From: Streptomyces panaciradicis
GTDB lineage: Bacteria > Actinomycetota > Actinomycetes > Streptomycetales > Streptomycetaceae
Assembly (NCBI RefSeq): GCF_023516615.1
Contig: NZ_JAMGBF010000022.1
Location: 1-64,000 of the forward strand
Direction of reading: 5' to 3'
DNA length: 64,000 nucleotides
This document shows, piece by piece, positions 18,038 to 27,367 of the stretch (the first letter of the stretch is position 1; the number at the start of each line of letters is the position of its first letter). A program made the position numbers and the translations under genes. Under the pieces are notes generated by a model. It did not search any database and was not told where the DNA came from. It saw nothing but the letters and a program-made list of their open reading frames with translations.

Positions 18038-18529
18038 TCAGTCGTCCCGTTCCTTCTCCGCCAGGTGGATCACGCACACCGCCACCGCGATCAGCAGCGC
18101 CGGATCGGCGTCGTCGCGGACGATGTCGACGCCGTAGGTCTCCCGGACGTGCAGCCAGCGCCGGGAGACGACCGCGAGCAGCTCACCGTCGTACTCGACG
18201 GCGAACTCGCGGTCGAGGATCTTGCCGCTGACGTCGAGTTCGGAGCCGTCGGCCAGGGACACCCGGTAGTGGTTGCGCAGCAGGGACAGGCGCTTGCGCT
18301 TGATGGTGGCCAGGGCCTGACCGTCCCGTTCGATCACCATCGTGTCGCGGATGGCCAACATCTTCTGGTGGATGTCGATCAGGACCCGCCCCCGGGTGTC
18401 CTTCAGCTCGAAGGTGTCCCGCAGGCGCATGGCCTTGCCGTCGACGAGGAACGCCTTGTCGCCGCGCTCGTCCTCGATCCAGTAGTCCTCGCCGAAGCCG
18501 AGGAGCCGGTCGCGTACCTGGAATCTCAT
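18038..18529 (-). CDS. LURP-one-related (tubby C2-like) protein
   Basis: A 163-residue beta-rich protein that matches the LOR/DUF567 family. It opens FQVRDRLLGFGEDYWI, followed by regular strand pairs (VDGKAMRLRDTFELKD, RVLIDIHQKMLAIRDTMVIERD) and a C-terminal hydrophobic helix (DPALLIAVAVCVIHLAE). The fold resembles tubby domains and phospholipid scramblases. In bacteria its role is unknown; membrane association is likely from the last helix. ATG 18529 has GAGGA at good spacing. It ends 16 bp from the convergent amidase. Confidence 0.75.
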   Translation of the reverse strand: MRFQVRDRLLGFGEDYWIEDERGDKAFLVDGKAMRLRDTFELKDTRGRVLIDIHQKMLAIRDTMVIERDGQALATIKRKRLSLLRNHYRVSLADGSELDVSGKILDREFAVEYDGELLAVVSRRWLHVRETYGVDIVRDDADPALLIAVAVCVIHLAEKERDD

Positions 18530-18773
18530 GTCCTCACCCCTTCCCCGGCCGCGGGCCCGGAACGCCGGCGGTAGGCCGACGGGCTGACGCCCCCTCGGCG
18601 CCGCACGCGGCCGCGCCGGCACCTGACCGGGCCCCGTACCCGACCGGGACGGGGAGTGTCCGGCAGATGAACTTCGCTCGCATGCGCGGCAGTTGTCCAA
18701 CCAAAGGCAGGATCTCCGAGTCGGACCAGAGGCAGGGCGCACAGCGCCGCACTTTCCTCACGGAGGTCCCGAC

Positions 18774-19634
18774 ATGCTCTCTCGTCCCGTCCGCCGCCGG
18801 GTGACCCGCACCGTCCCGGCGGCGGCCCTCGTCCTCGGCACGGCCCTGGCCGTCCCGCTGGCCCTCCCCGGCACCGCCGGCGCCGCGGCCGCGTCGGCCG
18901 GCGCCTCGGTCAACCAGTACGACTGGCAGCTCACCTACCGGGCCGCCGCCGGCCAGGCGAACAAGGCCGCCGTCACCGCGTCGCTCACCGCCGACAGGAC
19001 GGGCATCACGTACCTGATCGACGACGTCGTCCCGATCGCCGCGGGCCACGACTGCGTCCACCCCGCCGCCTCGGACCTCACCAAGGTCTCCTGCACCGTC
19101 ACCTTCGTGGACAGCCAGGACCCCTACCCGGGCGTGATCGTGGACCTCGGCGACGGCAACGACACGCTCAGGTACGCCAACGGCACCGACCAGATCTACA
19201 CCTACGCCGAGGTCACGCTGGGCGCCGGCAACGACCGCGCGACCGACTCCGGCCGCCTCGACGGGGCGTACGTCTCCGGCGGCACCGGCAACGACACGAT
19301 CACCGTGGGAGCGGAGGGCCTGGCCTGGGGCGGGGACGGCAAGGACACGATCACCGCGAGCGGCGGCGACAACATCGTGCAGGGCGGCCGCGGTGACGAC
19401 GTGCTGCACGGCGGGAACGGCGCCCAGTACCTCTCCGGCGACGACGGCAACGACACCGTCACCGGCGGAACCGACGCCGACAGCCTCTACGGCGGCAAGG
19501 GCAACGACGCCCTGTACGGAAACAGCGGCAACGACAAGCTGTACGGCAACAGCGGCAACGACCGGCTGTACGGCGGCCCCGGCAACGACGCCCTCTCCGG
19601 CGGCCCGGGCAGGGACGTCATCCGGCAGGGCTGA
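18774..19634 (+). CDS. Secreted RTX-type calcium-binding repeat protein
   Basis: A 286-residue exported protein. The signal peptide (about 1-37, ending GTAGAAAA) is followed by an N-terminal region (about 40-140) with two Cys. From about 120 there is a beta-roll of GGxGxDxLx nonapeptides, clearest at about 205-280 (GGKGNDALYGNSGNDKLYGN and so on). Such repeats bind calcium between turns and fold outside the cell. There is no protease or lipase domain, so it may be a structural or surface protein. ATG 18774 has GGAGGT at 6 bp. A type I secretion system is not expected, since a Sec signal is present. Confidence 0.85.
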   Translation: MLSRPVRRRVTRTVPAAALVLGTALAVPLALPGTAGAAAASAGASVNQYDWQLTYRAAAGQANKAAVTASLTADRTGITYLIDDVVPIAAGHDCVHPAASDLTKVSCTVTFVDSQDPYPGVIVDLGDGNDTLRYANGTDQIYTYAEVTLGAGNDRATDSGRLDGAYVSGGTGNDTITVGAEGLAWGGDGKDTITASGGDNIVQGGRGDDVLHGGNGAQYLSGDDGNDTVTGGTDADSLYGGKGNDALYGNSGNDKLYGNSGNDRLYGGPGNDALSGGPGRDVIRQG

Positions 19635-19636
19635 GC

Positions 19637-19671
19637 GGGGTCCGGTCGGCTGCCCCGGCCGACCGGACCCC
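19637..19671. terminator. Bidirectional terminator after RTX-repeat gene
   Basis: A perfect 14-bp stem (19637-19650 with 19658-19671) with a 7-base loop lies between convergent genes. Confidence 0.85.
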
Positions 19672-19696
19672 TGTCAGACGCCGTGACGGTCGTTCG

Positions 19697-19948
19697 TCAG
19701 ACGCCGTAGCCGTCGCTGTAGCCGTCGCGCCGGTGCGTGGCGCGCTCCTCGTCGATGACCGGCGTCGTGGGCGGTACCACCACTCGGCGCCGCCGGGCGA
19801 TGCTGCTGAAGGTGCTCACGCCGATCAGACCGACGATCATGAGGATGATGCCGACCAGGTCGAGGTTCACCCCCTGCATGTGCCAGTCGGTCGCGAAAGT
19901 GAGGATGGCTCCCGCGGCGATGAGGATGATGCATCCGCCGAGGCCCAT
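19697..19948 (-). CDS. Small two-span membrane protein (DUF6458-like)
   Basis: An 83-residue protein with two hydrophobic helices (LGGCIILIAAGAILTFA and VDLVGIILMIVGLIGV-like) and a basic/acidic cytosolic tail (RRRRVVV then RATHRRDGYSDGYG). It matches small actinobacterial membrane proteins grouped as DUF6458, whose function is unknown. ATG 19948 has GGGAGG at good spacing. Confidence 0.75.
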   Translation of the reverse strand: MGLGGCIILIAAGAILTFATDWHMQGVNLDLVGIILMIVGLIGVSTFSSIARRRRVVVPPTTPVIDEERATHRRDGYSDGYGV

Positions 19949-20049
19949 GAGTGTCGCCTCCCTGTCCGGTCCGGTGGTTCCGGACTTCCGGTCAACTCCG
20001 TGTACCCGGACACGCCCTGACCATGCGGAGGCCGTCGTTCACGTCGGGT

Positions 20050-21348
20050 CTATCCCTCCAGGAACGCCACGAGCGCGTTGGCCAGCAGGAACGGGTCGTC
20101 CGCGCCGCACAGTTCGCGCACGCTGTGCATCGACAGGATCGCGACGCCGATGTCGACGGTCCGGATGCCGTGCCGGGCCGCGGTGATCGGGCCGATGGTG
20201 GTGCCGCACGGCATGGAGTTGTTGGAGACGAACGACTGGAACGGCACGCCCGCCTTCTCGCAGGCCGCGGCGAACACCGCGCGGCCCGAACCGTCCGTGG
20301 CGTAGCGGTTGTTGACGTTGACCTTGAGGATGGGGCCCCCGTTGACCCGCGGGTGGTGCGTCGGGTCGTGCCGCTCCGCGTAGTTGGGGTGCACGGCGTG
20401 GCCGGTGTCGGACGACAGGCAGACCGTGCCGGCGAAGGCTCTCGCCCGGTCCTCGAAGGAGCCGCCGCGCGCGAACACCGAGCGCTCCAGCACGTTCCCG
20501 AGCAGCGGCCCGTCCGCGCCGGTGTCCGACTGCGAGCCGTTCTCCTCGTGGTCGAAGGCGGCCAGCACGGGCACGAAGGGGAGTTCGGCGCCCTGGGCGG
20601 ACACGGCGGCAAGCGCGGCGACGCCCGCGTGCACGGACAGCAGGTTGTCCATGCGGGGCCCGGCGAGCAGCTCCTGGTCGCGGCCCAGGTAGGCGGGCGG
20701 CTCCACGGAGTGCGTCATCAGGTCCCAGCCGGTGACCTCGCCGGCGCCGAGTCCGGACTCCTCCTCCAGGAAGGCGATCAGGTCCCCGTCGCGCACGTCT
20801 CGGCCGAGCCCCCACACGGGCTGCAGATGACGCTGCTTGTCGAGCTTGAGGCCCTCCGCCGAGACCGAACGGTCCAGGTGGATGGCGAGCTGGGGCACCC
20901 GCAGCAGCGGGCGGTCGACGTTCACCAGGCGGGTCGAGCCGTCCCGCAGGGTGAGCCGGCCGGCCAGGCCCAGGTCGCGGTCGAGCCAGGAGTTGAGCAG
21001 GGGGCCGCCGTAGATCTCCACGGCCACCTGGCGCCAGCCGTGCGCCCCGGTGTCCGGCAGCGGCTTGACCCGCAGGTTGGGGGAGTCGGTGTGGGCGCCG
21101 ACGATACGGAACGGCGTGTGGGGCGCCGCGCCTTCGGGGACGTACCAGGCGACGATCGCGCCGCCGCGCACCACGTACTTGCCGCCGGTCGTCCCGTCCC
21201 AGGCGTCCGTCTCCGCGACCTGCCGGAAACCCGCCTTCTCCAGCCGTTCGGCGGCGCTCGCCACGGCGTGGTACGGCGAGGGGCTCGCCGTCAGGAAGGA
21301 CATGAGGTCGTCGGTGTGGCCGCGGTCGAAGCGGGGGGATTCGCTCAT
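20050..21348 (-). CDS. M18-family aminopeptidase
   Basis: A 432-residue metallo-aminopeptidase. Zinc-ligand regions are visible: IVGAHTDSPNLRVKP with His and Asp, DHEENGSQSDTGADG with the Glu pair, SSDTGHAVHPNY with Asp and His, and SMHSVRELCG near the end. M18 enzymes form dodecameric cytosolic tetrahedra that remove acidic or neutral N-terminal residues from peptides, with two metal ions per site. ATG 21348 is chosen because AAGGTG sits 6 bp upstream; a GTG at 21357 is in frame. It stands alone, with a terminator from the upstream dehydrogenase gene just before its start. Confidence 0.9.
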   Translation of the reverse strand: MSESPRFDRGHTDDLMSFLTASPSPYHAVASAAERLEKAGFRQVAETDAWDGTTGGKYVVRGGAIVAWYVPEGAAPHTPFRIVGAHTDSPNLRVKPLPDTGAHGWRQVAVEIYGGPLLNSWLDRDLGLAGRLTLRDGSTRLVNVDRPLLRVPQLAIHLDRSVSAEGLKLDKQRHLQPVWGLGRDVRDGDLIAFLEEESGLGAGEVTGWDLMTHSVEPPAYLGRDQELLAGPRMDNLLSVHAGVAALAAVSAQGAELPFVPVLAAFDHEENGSQSDTGADGPLLGNVLERSVFARGGSFEDRARAFAGTVCLSSDTGHAVHPNYAERHDPTHHPRVNGGPILKVNVNNRYATDGSGRAVFAAACEKAGVPFQSFVSNNSMPCGTTIGPITAARHGIRTVDIGVAILSMHSVRELCGADDPFLLANALVAFLEG

Positions 21349-21370
21349 GGGGTTCACCTTAACGACGTGA

Positions 21371-21415
21371 CAAGGCCCGCTCCGCGCGTACCGGAGTACG
21401 GGGAGCGGGCCCTTG
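21371..21415 (-). terminator. Terminator of the acyl-CoA dehydrogenase gene
   Basis: The arms 21371-21383 and 21402-21415 pair over 13 bp with one bulged base. It lies 16 bp past the dehydrogenase stop and 22 bp before the next start, which separates two tandem genes. Confidence 0.75.
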
Positions 21416-21431
21416 TGGGGGGTGGGGGTGA

Positions 21432-23258
21432 CTAGAAGGCGGCCTCGTCCAGCTCCATCAGGTCCAGGTCGACGTTCTCGGCGAGCTTGCGCGCGCCGGT
21501 GACGCCCGGCAGGACGTTGGCGGCGAAGAACTTCGCCGCCGCGATCTTGCCCTGGTAGAAGGCCTTGTCCTTGGCGGAGGCGGAGGAGAGCCTCTCGGCG
21601 GCGACGGCGGCGCCCTTGAGGAGCAGGTAGCCGACGACCACGTCACCGGAGGCCATGAGCAGGCGGGTGGTGTTCAGGCCCACCTTGTAGATGTTCTTGG
21701 TGTCCTGCTCGGTGGCCGCGAGGTCGGTCAGCATCAGGCCGACGATCGCCTCCAGCTCGACGGCCGCCTTCGCCAGGTGCTCGCGGGCGCCCGCCAGCTC
21801 CTCGCCGCCGGTGCCGAGGGCGAGGAACTTCTTGATGTCCTCGGCGAGGGAGTTCAGCGCGGCGCCCTGGTTGCGGACGATCTTCCGGAAGAAGAAGTCC
21901 TGGCCCTGGATCGCGGTCGTGCCCTCGTACAGGGTGTCGATCTTGGCGTCGCGGATGTACTGCTCGATCGGGTACTCCTGCAGGAAGCCGGAGCCGCCGA
22001 AGGTCTGCAGCGACTGGGCGAGCTGCTCGTAGCCCTTCTCCGAGCCGTAGCCCTTGACGATCGGCAGGAGCAGGTCGTTGAGCGCGTGCTCGGTCTTGGC
22101 GTCCTCGCCGTTCGCCTCCTTGATCTGGATGGCGTCCTGGATCGAGGCGGTGTACATCACGAGCGCGCGCATGCCCTCCGCGTACGCCTTCTGCGTCATC
22201 AGCGAGCGGCGCACGTCGGGGTGGTGGGTGACGGTGACCTTGGGCGCGGTCTTGTCCATGAAGTTCGCCAGGTCCGGACCCTGGACGCGCTCCTTGGCGT
22301 ACTCCAGCGCGTTCAGGTAGCCCGTCGACAGCGTGGAGATGGCCTTCGTGCCGACCATCATGCGGGCGAACTCGATGATCCGGAACATCTGGCGGATGCC
22401 GTCGTGCTTGTCGCCGATCAGCCAGCCCTTGGCGGGGTGCCGGTCGCCGAACGTCATCTCGCAGGTGTTGGAGGCCTTCAGGCCCATCTTGTGCTCGACG
22501 TTCGTGGCGTAGACGCCGTTGCGCTCGCCCAGCTCGCCGGTCTCGAAGTCGAAGAGGTACTTCGGGACGAGGAAGAGGGACAGGCCCTTGGTGCCGGGGC
22601 CGGCGCCCTCGGGGCGGGCGAGGACGTAGTGGAGGATGTTCTCCTCCATGTCGTGCTCACCGGAGGTGATGAAGCGCTTCACGCCCTCGATGTGCCAGGA
22701 GCCGTCCTCCTGCTGCACGGCCTTGGTGCGGCCGGCGCCGACGTCCGAACCGGCGTCGGGCTCGGTGAGCACCATCGTGGAGCCCCACCGCTTGTCCACG
22801 GCGATCTTCGCGATGTGCTTCTGCACGTCGTTGCCCTCGTCGAAGAGGATGCCGGCGAACGCCGGGCCGGAGGCGTACATCCACACGGCCGGGTTCGAGC
22901 CGAGCAGCAGCTCCGCGTAGGCCCAGATCAGGGAGCGCGGCGAGGTGGTGCCGCCGATCTCCTCGGGCAGGCCCAGGCGCCAGTACTCCGACTCCATGAA
23001 GGCGTTGTAGCTCTTCTTGAAGGAGGCCGGGACGGGCGCGGTGTTCGTCTCGGGGTCGAAGACCGGGGGGTTGCGGTCGGCGTCCGCGAAGGACTCCGCC
23101 AGCTCGTTCTCCGCGAGCCGGGTCAGCTCCTCGAGGATGCTCTTGGCGGTCTCCGCGTCCATCTCCGCGAACGGGCCGGAGCCGTACACCTGGTCCCGTC
23201 CGAGGACTTCGAACAGGTTGAACTCGATGTCGCGGAGATTCGACTTGTAGTGCCCCAT
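21432..23258 (-). CDS. Acyl-CoA dehydrogenase, large FadE type
   Basis: A 608-residue flavoenzyme that introduces the alpha-beta double bond in acyl-CoA during fatty acid breakdown. Visible family features are the FAD/substrate loop ([13 protein letters not shown], then [13 protein letters not shown]), the [20 protein letters not shown] signature and the ATP-independent catalytic region [15 protein letters not shown]. It is longer than short-chain enzymes because of an N-terminal segment and a C-terminal helical domain (about 480-600), as in mycobacterial FadE5-type proteins. ATG 23258 has GGAG at 9 bp. It is divergent from an SseB-like gene. The chain-length preference is unknown. Confidence 0.88.
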   Translation of the reverse strand: MGHYKSNLRDIEFNLFEVLGRDQVYGSGPFAEMDAETAKSILEELTRLAENELAESFADADRNPPVFDPETNTAPVPASFKKSYNAFMESEYWRLGLPEEIGGTTSPRSLIWAYAELLLGSNPAVWMYASGPAFAGILFDEGNDVQKHIAKIAVDKRWGSTMVLTEPDAGSDVGAGRTKAVQQEDGSWHIEGVKRFITSGEHDMEENILHYVLARPEGAGPGTKGLSLFLVPKYLFDFETGELGERNGVYATNVEHKMGLKASNTCEMTFGDRHPAKGWLIGDKHDGIRQMFRIIEFARMMVGTKAISTLSTGYLNALEYAKERVQGPDLANFMDKTAPKVTVTHHPDVRRSLMTQKAYAEGMRALVMYTASIQDAIQIKEANGEDAKTEHALNDLLLPIVKGYGSEKGYEQLAQSLQTFGGSGFLQEYPIEQYIRDAKIDTLYEGTTAIQGQDFFFRKIVRNQGAALNSLAEDIKKFLALGTGGEELAGAREHLAKAAVELEAIVGLMLTDLAATEQDTKNIYKVGLNTTRLLMASGDVVVGYLLLKGAAVAAERLSSASAKDKAFYQGKIAAAKFFAANVLPGVTGARKLAENVDLDLMELDEAAF

Positions 23259-23430
23259 GGCGACAGCTCCGTAAGAGAGATCGGCGAGGCACTGACGTGG
23301 ATCCTCGCGCCTGCTTCTAGTTCACGTACCAACAAGTAGCTCCGATGATGCTACCCGTCGGTAATAAGAAGCAACCCCGTTCCGGACATCTGTGACCGAG
23401 CCCTCGTGCGGGGTCAGTAGTCTGTGGGGC

Positions 23431-23898
23431 ATGTACGGCTACGACCAGAACGTTGGGGCCCAGCAGCAGTACGGCGTCCCGCCGCAGCAGCAGATGCCGG
23501 GCGGGTACGGCCAGCAGCCGCCGCTGTACCCCGAGCCGTCCCCGCCCTCCCTGGCGGACGCGGTGCGCGCCTTCACCACCGGCCAGATGTCGGCGGAGGA
23601 CTTCCAGCAGGTCTTCGCCACGTCCAAGGTGTACTGCCCGCGCGGCGACAACCCCGGCTTCCTCGCCCTGCACAACACCCAGCAGCCGGTGATCCCGATG
23701 TTCACCTCCCTCAAGGAGCTGCGCCGGTACGCCGGCAAGGAGTCCAAGTACTTCGTGATCACGGGCGCCGAGGTGATCGACCTCCTGCCGACCGGCTACG
23801 GCTTCGTCCTGGACATGGAGGGCGAGCACCGGATGGTGTTCGACGCGAAGGCGGTGGAGCAGATGGTGGAGTTCGCGATGAGACGCATGTATGGCTGA
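23431..23898 (+). CDS. SseB N-terminal-domain protein
   Basis: A 155-residue protein with a disordered Gln/Pro/Gly/Tyr N-terminus (about 1-40, several QQQ and PPQQQ blocks). An SseB-like domain follows (about 42-150), with VIPMFTSLKELRRYAGKE and the hydrophobic VIDLLPTGYGFVLD. The SseB domain was named from enhanced serine sensitivity in E. coli; its biochemical role is unknown. ATG 23431 has no ribosome binding site but TAGTCT (23418-23423) ends 7 bp upstream, so the mRNA may be leaderless. A textbook terminator follows. Confidence 0.65.
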   Translation: MYGYDQNVGAQQQYGVPPQQQMPGGYGQQPPLYPEPSPPSLADAVRAFTTGQMSAEDFQQVFATSKVYCPRGDNPGFLALHNTQQPVIPMFTSLKELRRYAGKESKYFVITGAEVIDLLPTGYGFVLDMEGEHRMVFDAKAVEQMVEFAMRRMYG

Positions 23899-23921
23899 CG
23901 CCATTGCCGCGCGCGGGTGGA

Positions 23922-23955
23922 GCCCGGAGGGAATGCCCTCCGGGCTTCTTCTGTT
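23922..23955 (+). terminator. Rho-independent terminator with T-rich tail
   Basis: A perfect 10-bp stem (23922-23931 with 23936-23945) with AATG loop is followed by TTCTTCTGTT. This is the clearest intrinsic terminator in the window because it keeps a T-tract. Confidence 0.9.
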
Positions 23956-23969
23956 GTGGGGTAGCAGAA

Positions 23970-23985
23970 AGTTCAATGCTCAACT
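23970..23985. promoter_or_regulatory. Candidate operator upstream of the pirin gene
   Basis: AGTTCAATGCTCAACT is an imperfect inverted repeat with arms AGTT/AACT, in an AT-rich island 28 bp before the pirin start. The spacing is like a MarR-type site. No regulator gene is adjacent. Confidence 0.4.
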
Positions 23986-24012
23986 AAACTGGCCGCACAA
24001 GGAGGTACCGAC

Positions 24013-24984
24013 ATGCCTGCAGTGACCGTCGAGAACCCGCTGACCCTGCCCCGCGTCGCCGCGCCGGCCGACGCCGTGGCGCGTCCCGTGCTCGCCGTCA
24101 CGACCGCGCCGAGCGGTTTCGAGGGCGAGGGCTTCCCGGTGCGCCGGGCGTTCGCCGGGATCAACTACAAGCACCTCGACCCGTTCATCATGATGGACCA
24201 GATGGGCGAGGTGGAGTACGCGCCGGGCGAGCCCAAGGGCACCCCCTGGCACCCGCACCGCGGCTTCGAGACCGTCACCTACATCATCGACGGGATCTTC
24301 GACCACCAGGACTCCCAGGGTGGCGGCGGCACCATCACCAACGGCGACACCCAGTGGATGACGGCCGGCTCCGGCCTGCTCCACATCGAGGCCCCGCCGG
24401 AGTCGCTGGTGATGTCCGGCGGTCTCTTCCACGGCCTGCAGCTGTGGGTGAACCTCCCGGCCAGGGACAAGATGATGGCGCCGCGCTACCAGGACATCCG
24501 CGGCGGCAACGTCCAGCTGCTCACCACCCCCGACGGCGGCGCGCTGCTGCGGGTCATCGCCGGTGAGCTGGACGGCCACCAGGGCCCCGGCATCACCCAC
24601 ACCCCGATCACGATGATCCACGCGACGCTCGCGCCGGGCGCGGAGCTCACCCTGCCGTGGCGGGAGGACTTCAACGGCCTGGCGTACGTCCTGGCCGGGC
24701 GGGGCACGGTCGGCACCGAGCGGCGTCCCGTCCACCTCGGCCAGACGGCGGTCTTCGGCGCCGGTTCCTCGCTCACCGTCCGCGCGGACGAGAAGCAGGA
24801 CAGCCACACCCCGGACCTGGAGGTCGTGCTGCTGGGCGGACAGCCGATCCGTGAGCCCATGGCCCACTACGGCCCGTTCGTCATGAACACCCGCGAGGAA
24901 CTGCAGCAGGCCTTCGAGGACTTCCAGAAGGGGCGGCTGGGCACCATCCCGGCCGTGCACGGGATGACCGAGGGCGGCCTGTAG
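24013..24984 (+). CDS. Pirin-family bicupin protein
   Basis: A 323-residue two-cupin protein. The N-terminal cupin carries the metal-site motif WHPHRGFETVTY and later MTAGSGLLHIE, matching the His-His-His-Glu iron site of pirin. The C-terminal cupin (about 180-290) is more divergent. Some bacterial pirins are quercetin dioxygenases or bind pyruvate dehydrogenase E1; the role here is not predictable. The ribosome binding site AAGGAGGT (23999-24006) at 6 bp is near-perfect, so strong translation is expected. A candidate operator lies just upstream. Confidence 0.85.
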   Translation: MPAVTVENPLTLPRVAAPADAVARPVLAVTTAPSGFEGEGFPVRRAFAGINYKHLDPFIMMDQMGEVEYAPGEPKGTPWHPHRGFETVTYIIDGIFDHQDSQGGGGTITNGDTQWMTAGSGLLHIEAPPESLVMSGGLFHGLQLWVNLPARDKMMAPRYQDIRGGNVQLLTTPDGGALLRVIAGELDGHQGPGITHTPITMIHATLAPGAELTLPWREDFNGLAYVLAGRGTVGTERRPVHLGQTAVFGAGSSLTVRADEKQDSHTPDLEVVLLGGQPIREPMAHYGPFVMNTREELQQAFEDFQKGRLGTIPAVHGMTEGGL

Positions 24985-25018
24985 GACGGCACGGCCCGCA
25001 AGGCGGGTACGCAGGCCA

Positions 25019-25058
25019 CCGAGGAGGCGGACACCCTACGGGGTGACCGCCTCCTCGG
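25019..25058. terminator. Bidirectional terminator that contains a stop codon
   Basis: Arms 25019-25030 and 25047-25058 pair over 12 bp. An inner CACCC/GGGTG stem pairs across one A/A mismatch around a 4-base loop. The stop codon and last seven codons of the phosphatase gene (minus strand) lie inside the hairpin. It also follows the pirin gene by about 35 bp. Confidence 0.8.
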
Positions 25059-27159
25059 CCTCGTAGAGCTCGAACCAGATGCTCTTGCCCTCGCCCCGCG
25101 GGTCGACGCCCCACGCCTGGGCGAGCAGTTCCATCAGGACCAGTCCGCGGCCGGAGGAGGCCAGCTCCCCGGGGCGGCGCTTGTGCGGCAGGTCGTCGCT
25201 GGTGTCGTTGACCTCCACGCGCATCCGGCGGCTGCCCACCTCGCCGCGGACCTCGGCCAGCAGCAGGGCGTCGGCGTCGGTGTGGACCAGGACGTTCGTC
25301 AGCATCTCCGAGAGCAGCAGCACCGCCGAGTCGATCTGGTCCTGCGAGCGCCAGTCGTGCAGCAGCTCGCGCAGATGCTGCCGGGCCACCGCCACCCGCT
25401 CCGGCTCGGCCTGGGCGACGGACAGCATCGTGCGCCGGACCTGCGGGGCCGCCGCCGGCACCGGGAAGCCGCAGCCCTCTCCCGGCCGGCACAGCAGCAC
25501 CACCGCTATGTCGTCCTCGCGGCGGTCGGCGAGCGGGCCCGTGGTGTGGTGCGAGGACGGGCCGTGCACGCCCTGGACCAGGGCGTCGGCGAGTTCCTCC
25601 AGGTCCCCCTTGTGGTCCTCCAGGATCTCGCGGATGCGCTGCCAGCCGCTGTCCAGGTCGTGCCCGCCGGTCTCGATGAGGCCGTCGGTGCAGATCAGCA
25701 TCGTTTCGCCGGGTTCGAGGGCGAAGCGGGTGGTGGGGTAGTCGGCGTCCGGGTCGATGCCGAGCGGCAGCCCGCCCGCGGTCGGGCGGGCCAGCACCGT
25801 GCCGTCGGCGAGCCGGATCGCCGGGTCCGGGTGACCGGCCCGGGCGATGTCGAGGGTGCCGGTGGCCGGGTCCGCCTCGACATACAGGCAGGTCGCGAAG
25901 CGCGGGTCGAGCAGCTCGCCGTCGCCGTCGGTCATGCCGTGCAGGAAACGGGAGGCGCGGGAGAGGACCGCGTCGGGGCGGTGCCCCTCGGAGGCGTAGG
26001 CGCGCAGGGCGATGCGGAGCTGGCCCATGAGCCCGGCGGCGCGCACGTCGTGGCCCTGCACGTCTCCGATGGCCAGCGCGAACCGGCCGCCCGGCAGCGG
26101 GATCATGTCGTACCAGTCGCCGCCGACCTGGAGGCCGCCGCCGGTGGGGACGTAGCGGGCGGCGACGGTCATGCCCGGTATCTGCGGGCCGAGCGTCGGC
26201 AGCATCGAGCGCTGCAGGCCGTCGGTGAGGGCGCGCTCGGTCTCGGCGGTGCCGGCGCGCGAGAGGGCCTGGGCGAGCATGCGGGCGACGGTGGTCAGGA
26301 CCGAGCGCTCGTCGGGGGTGAAGGCGACCGGGTAGGCGAAGGACGCCATCCAGGCGCCCATCGTGCGGCCCGCGACGATCAGCGGCAGGAACGCCCAGGA
26401 CTGCCGGCCGAAGCTCTCCACCAGCTGCCACATCACGGGGTAGCGGGCCTTGTAGTCGGACGGCGTCGACAGATAGACGGCGCGGCCGGTGCGTATGACC
26501 TCGGCCGCCGGATGGTCCGTGTCCAGCGGCATCGCGGAGAACGGGGTCTCGTCGCCGGGCTGGTAGCCGTGCAGGCCGACGACGGTCACCCGCTCGCCCT
26601 CGGTGCCGAAGACCGCCAGTCCGTCCGGGGAGAAGCCCGGCATCGACAGACCCGCCGCGACCCGCAGCACCTCCTCCGTCGACCGCGCCTCCGCCAGCGC
26701 CCGGCCCGCGTCCAGCAGGAACGCCTCCCGGGAGCGCCGCCAGTCACCGGTGACGGCGCTGCGCCCGGCCGGGGTGCCCGGCGTCGGCTCGGTGACCTCC
26801 TGCAGGGTGCCGATCAGCTGGAAGGCGTGCCGCTCCTTGTCGTACGACGGTTTGGAACGGGAGCGGACGACGCGCAGCACCCGGCCGTGCTCGTCCATGA
26901 TCCGGATGCGGACCTCGGCGAGGGTGCGCTCGGCGACGGCGAGACCGACCACGCTGATGATCTCGTTCCAGTCCACGGGGTGCAGCCGGGCCCGGGCCTG
27001 CGCCTCGGTGAGCGTGGTCTGCTCCGCGGGCAGCCCGAGCAGCCGTGCCGCCTCGGCGTCGACCGTGACGAGCTCGGAGGCGGTGTCCCAGGTCCACAGG
27101 CCGGTCGCGAGGGTGGCGAGGACCTCCCCCACGGGCGGCAAGGGCTCGCCAGTGCGCAT
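25036..27159 (-). CDS. PAS-GAF-SpoIIE phosphatase with anti-sigma-type kinase domain
   Basis: A 707-residue cytosolic signalling protein. Order of domains: PAS (about 15-115), GAF (about 140-295), PP2C-type SpoIIE phosphatase (about 325-530, with VGGDWYDMIPLPGGRFALAIGDVQGH and LICTDGLIET) and an HATPase_c domain (about 560-700, with LLLSEMLTNVLVHT, VEVNDTSDDLP and GRGLVLMELLA). Such proteins act in partner-switching pathways, dephosphorylating anti-anti-sigma factors and binding or phosphorylating the same type of partner. No sigma factor or STAS gene is adjacent. ATG 27159 has GTGGGG upstream. Confidence 0.88.
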   Translation of the reverse strand: MRTGEPLPPVGEVLATLATGLWTWDTASELVTVDAEAARLLGLPAEQTTLTEAQARARLHPVDWNEIISVVGLAVAERTLAEVRIRIMDEHGRVLRVVRSRSKPSYDKERHAFQLIGTLQEVTEPTPGTPAGRSAVTGDWRRSREAFLLDAGRALAEARSTEEVLRVAAGLSMPGFSPDGLAVFGTEGERVTVVGLHGYQPGDETPFSAMPLDTDHPAAEVIRTGRAVYLSTPSDYKARYPVMWQLVESFGRQSWAFLPLIVAGRTMGAWMASFAYPVAFTPDERSVLTTVARMLAQALSRAGTAETERALTDGLQRSMLPTLGPQIPGMTVAARYVPTGGGLQVGGDWYDMIPLPGGRFALAIGDVQGHDVRAAGLMGQLRIALRAYASEGHRPDAVLSRASRFLHGMTDGDGELLDPRFATCLYVEADPATGTLDIARAGHPDPAIRLADGTVLARPTAGGLPLGIDPDADYPTTRFALEPGETMLICTDGLIETGGHDLDSGWQRIREILEDHKGDLEELADALVQGVHGPSSHHTTGPLADRREDDIAVVLLCRPGEGCGFPVPAAAPQVRRTMLSVAQAEPERVAVARQHLRELLHDWRSQDQIDSAVLLLSEMLTNVLVHTDADALLLAEVRGEVGSRRMRVEVNDTSDDLPHKRRPGELASSGRGLVLMELLAQAWGVDPRGEGKSIWFELYEAEEAVTP

Positions 27160-27367
27160 TGCCCCACTTTATGGAGAGGTGATCGAGGAGTGCCACCGAT
27201 CCGACCGAGGAGTGCCGCTCGTCACGCGGATGTCAAGACGGCCTCGAAAGGGTGGGGAGCCGAGCTTGGGGCGGCCGGTACCCTTGGGAGGTCCGGGCCC
27301 TGCGCCCGTTCATGCCGGGCGGTCTTCCCGGCGCACACCACCCCACCACGAAGGACGATGAACGACG

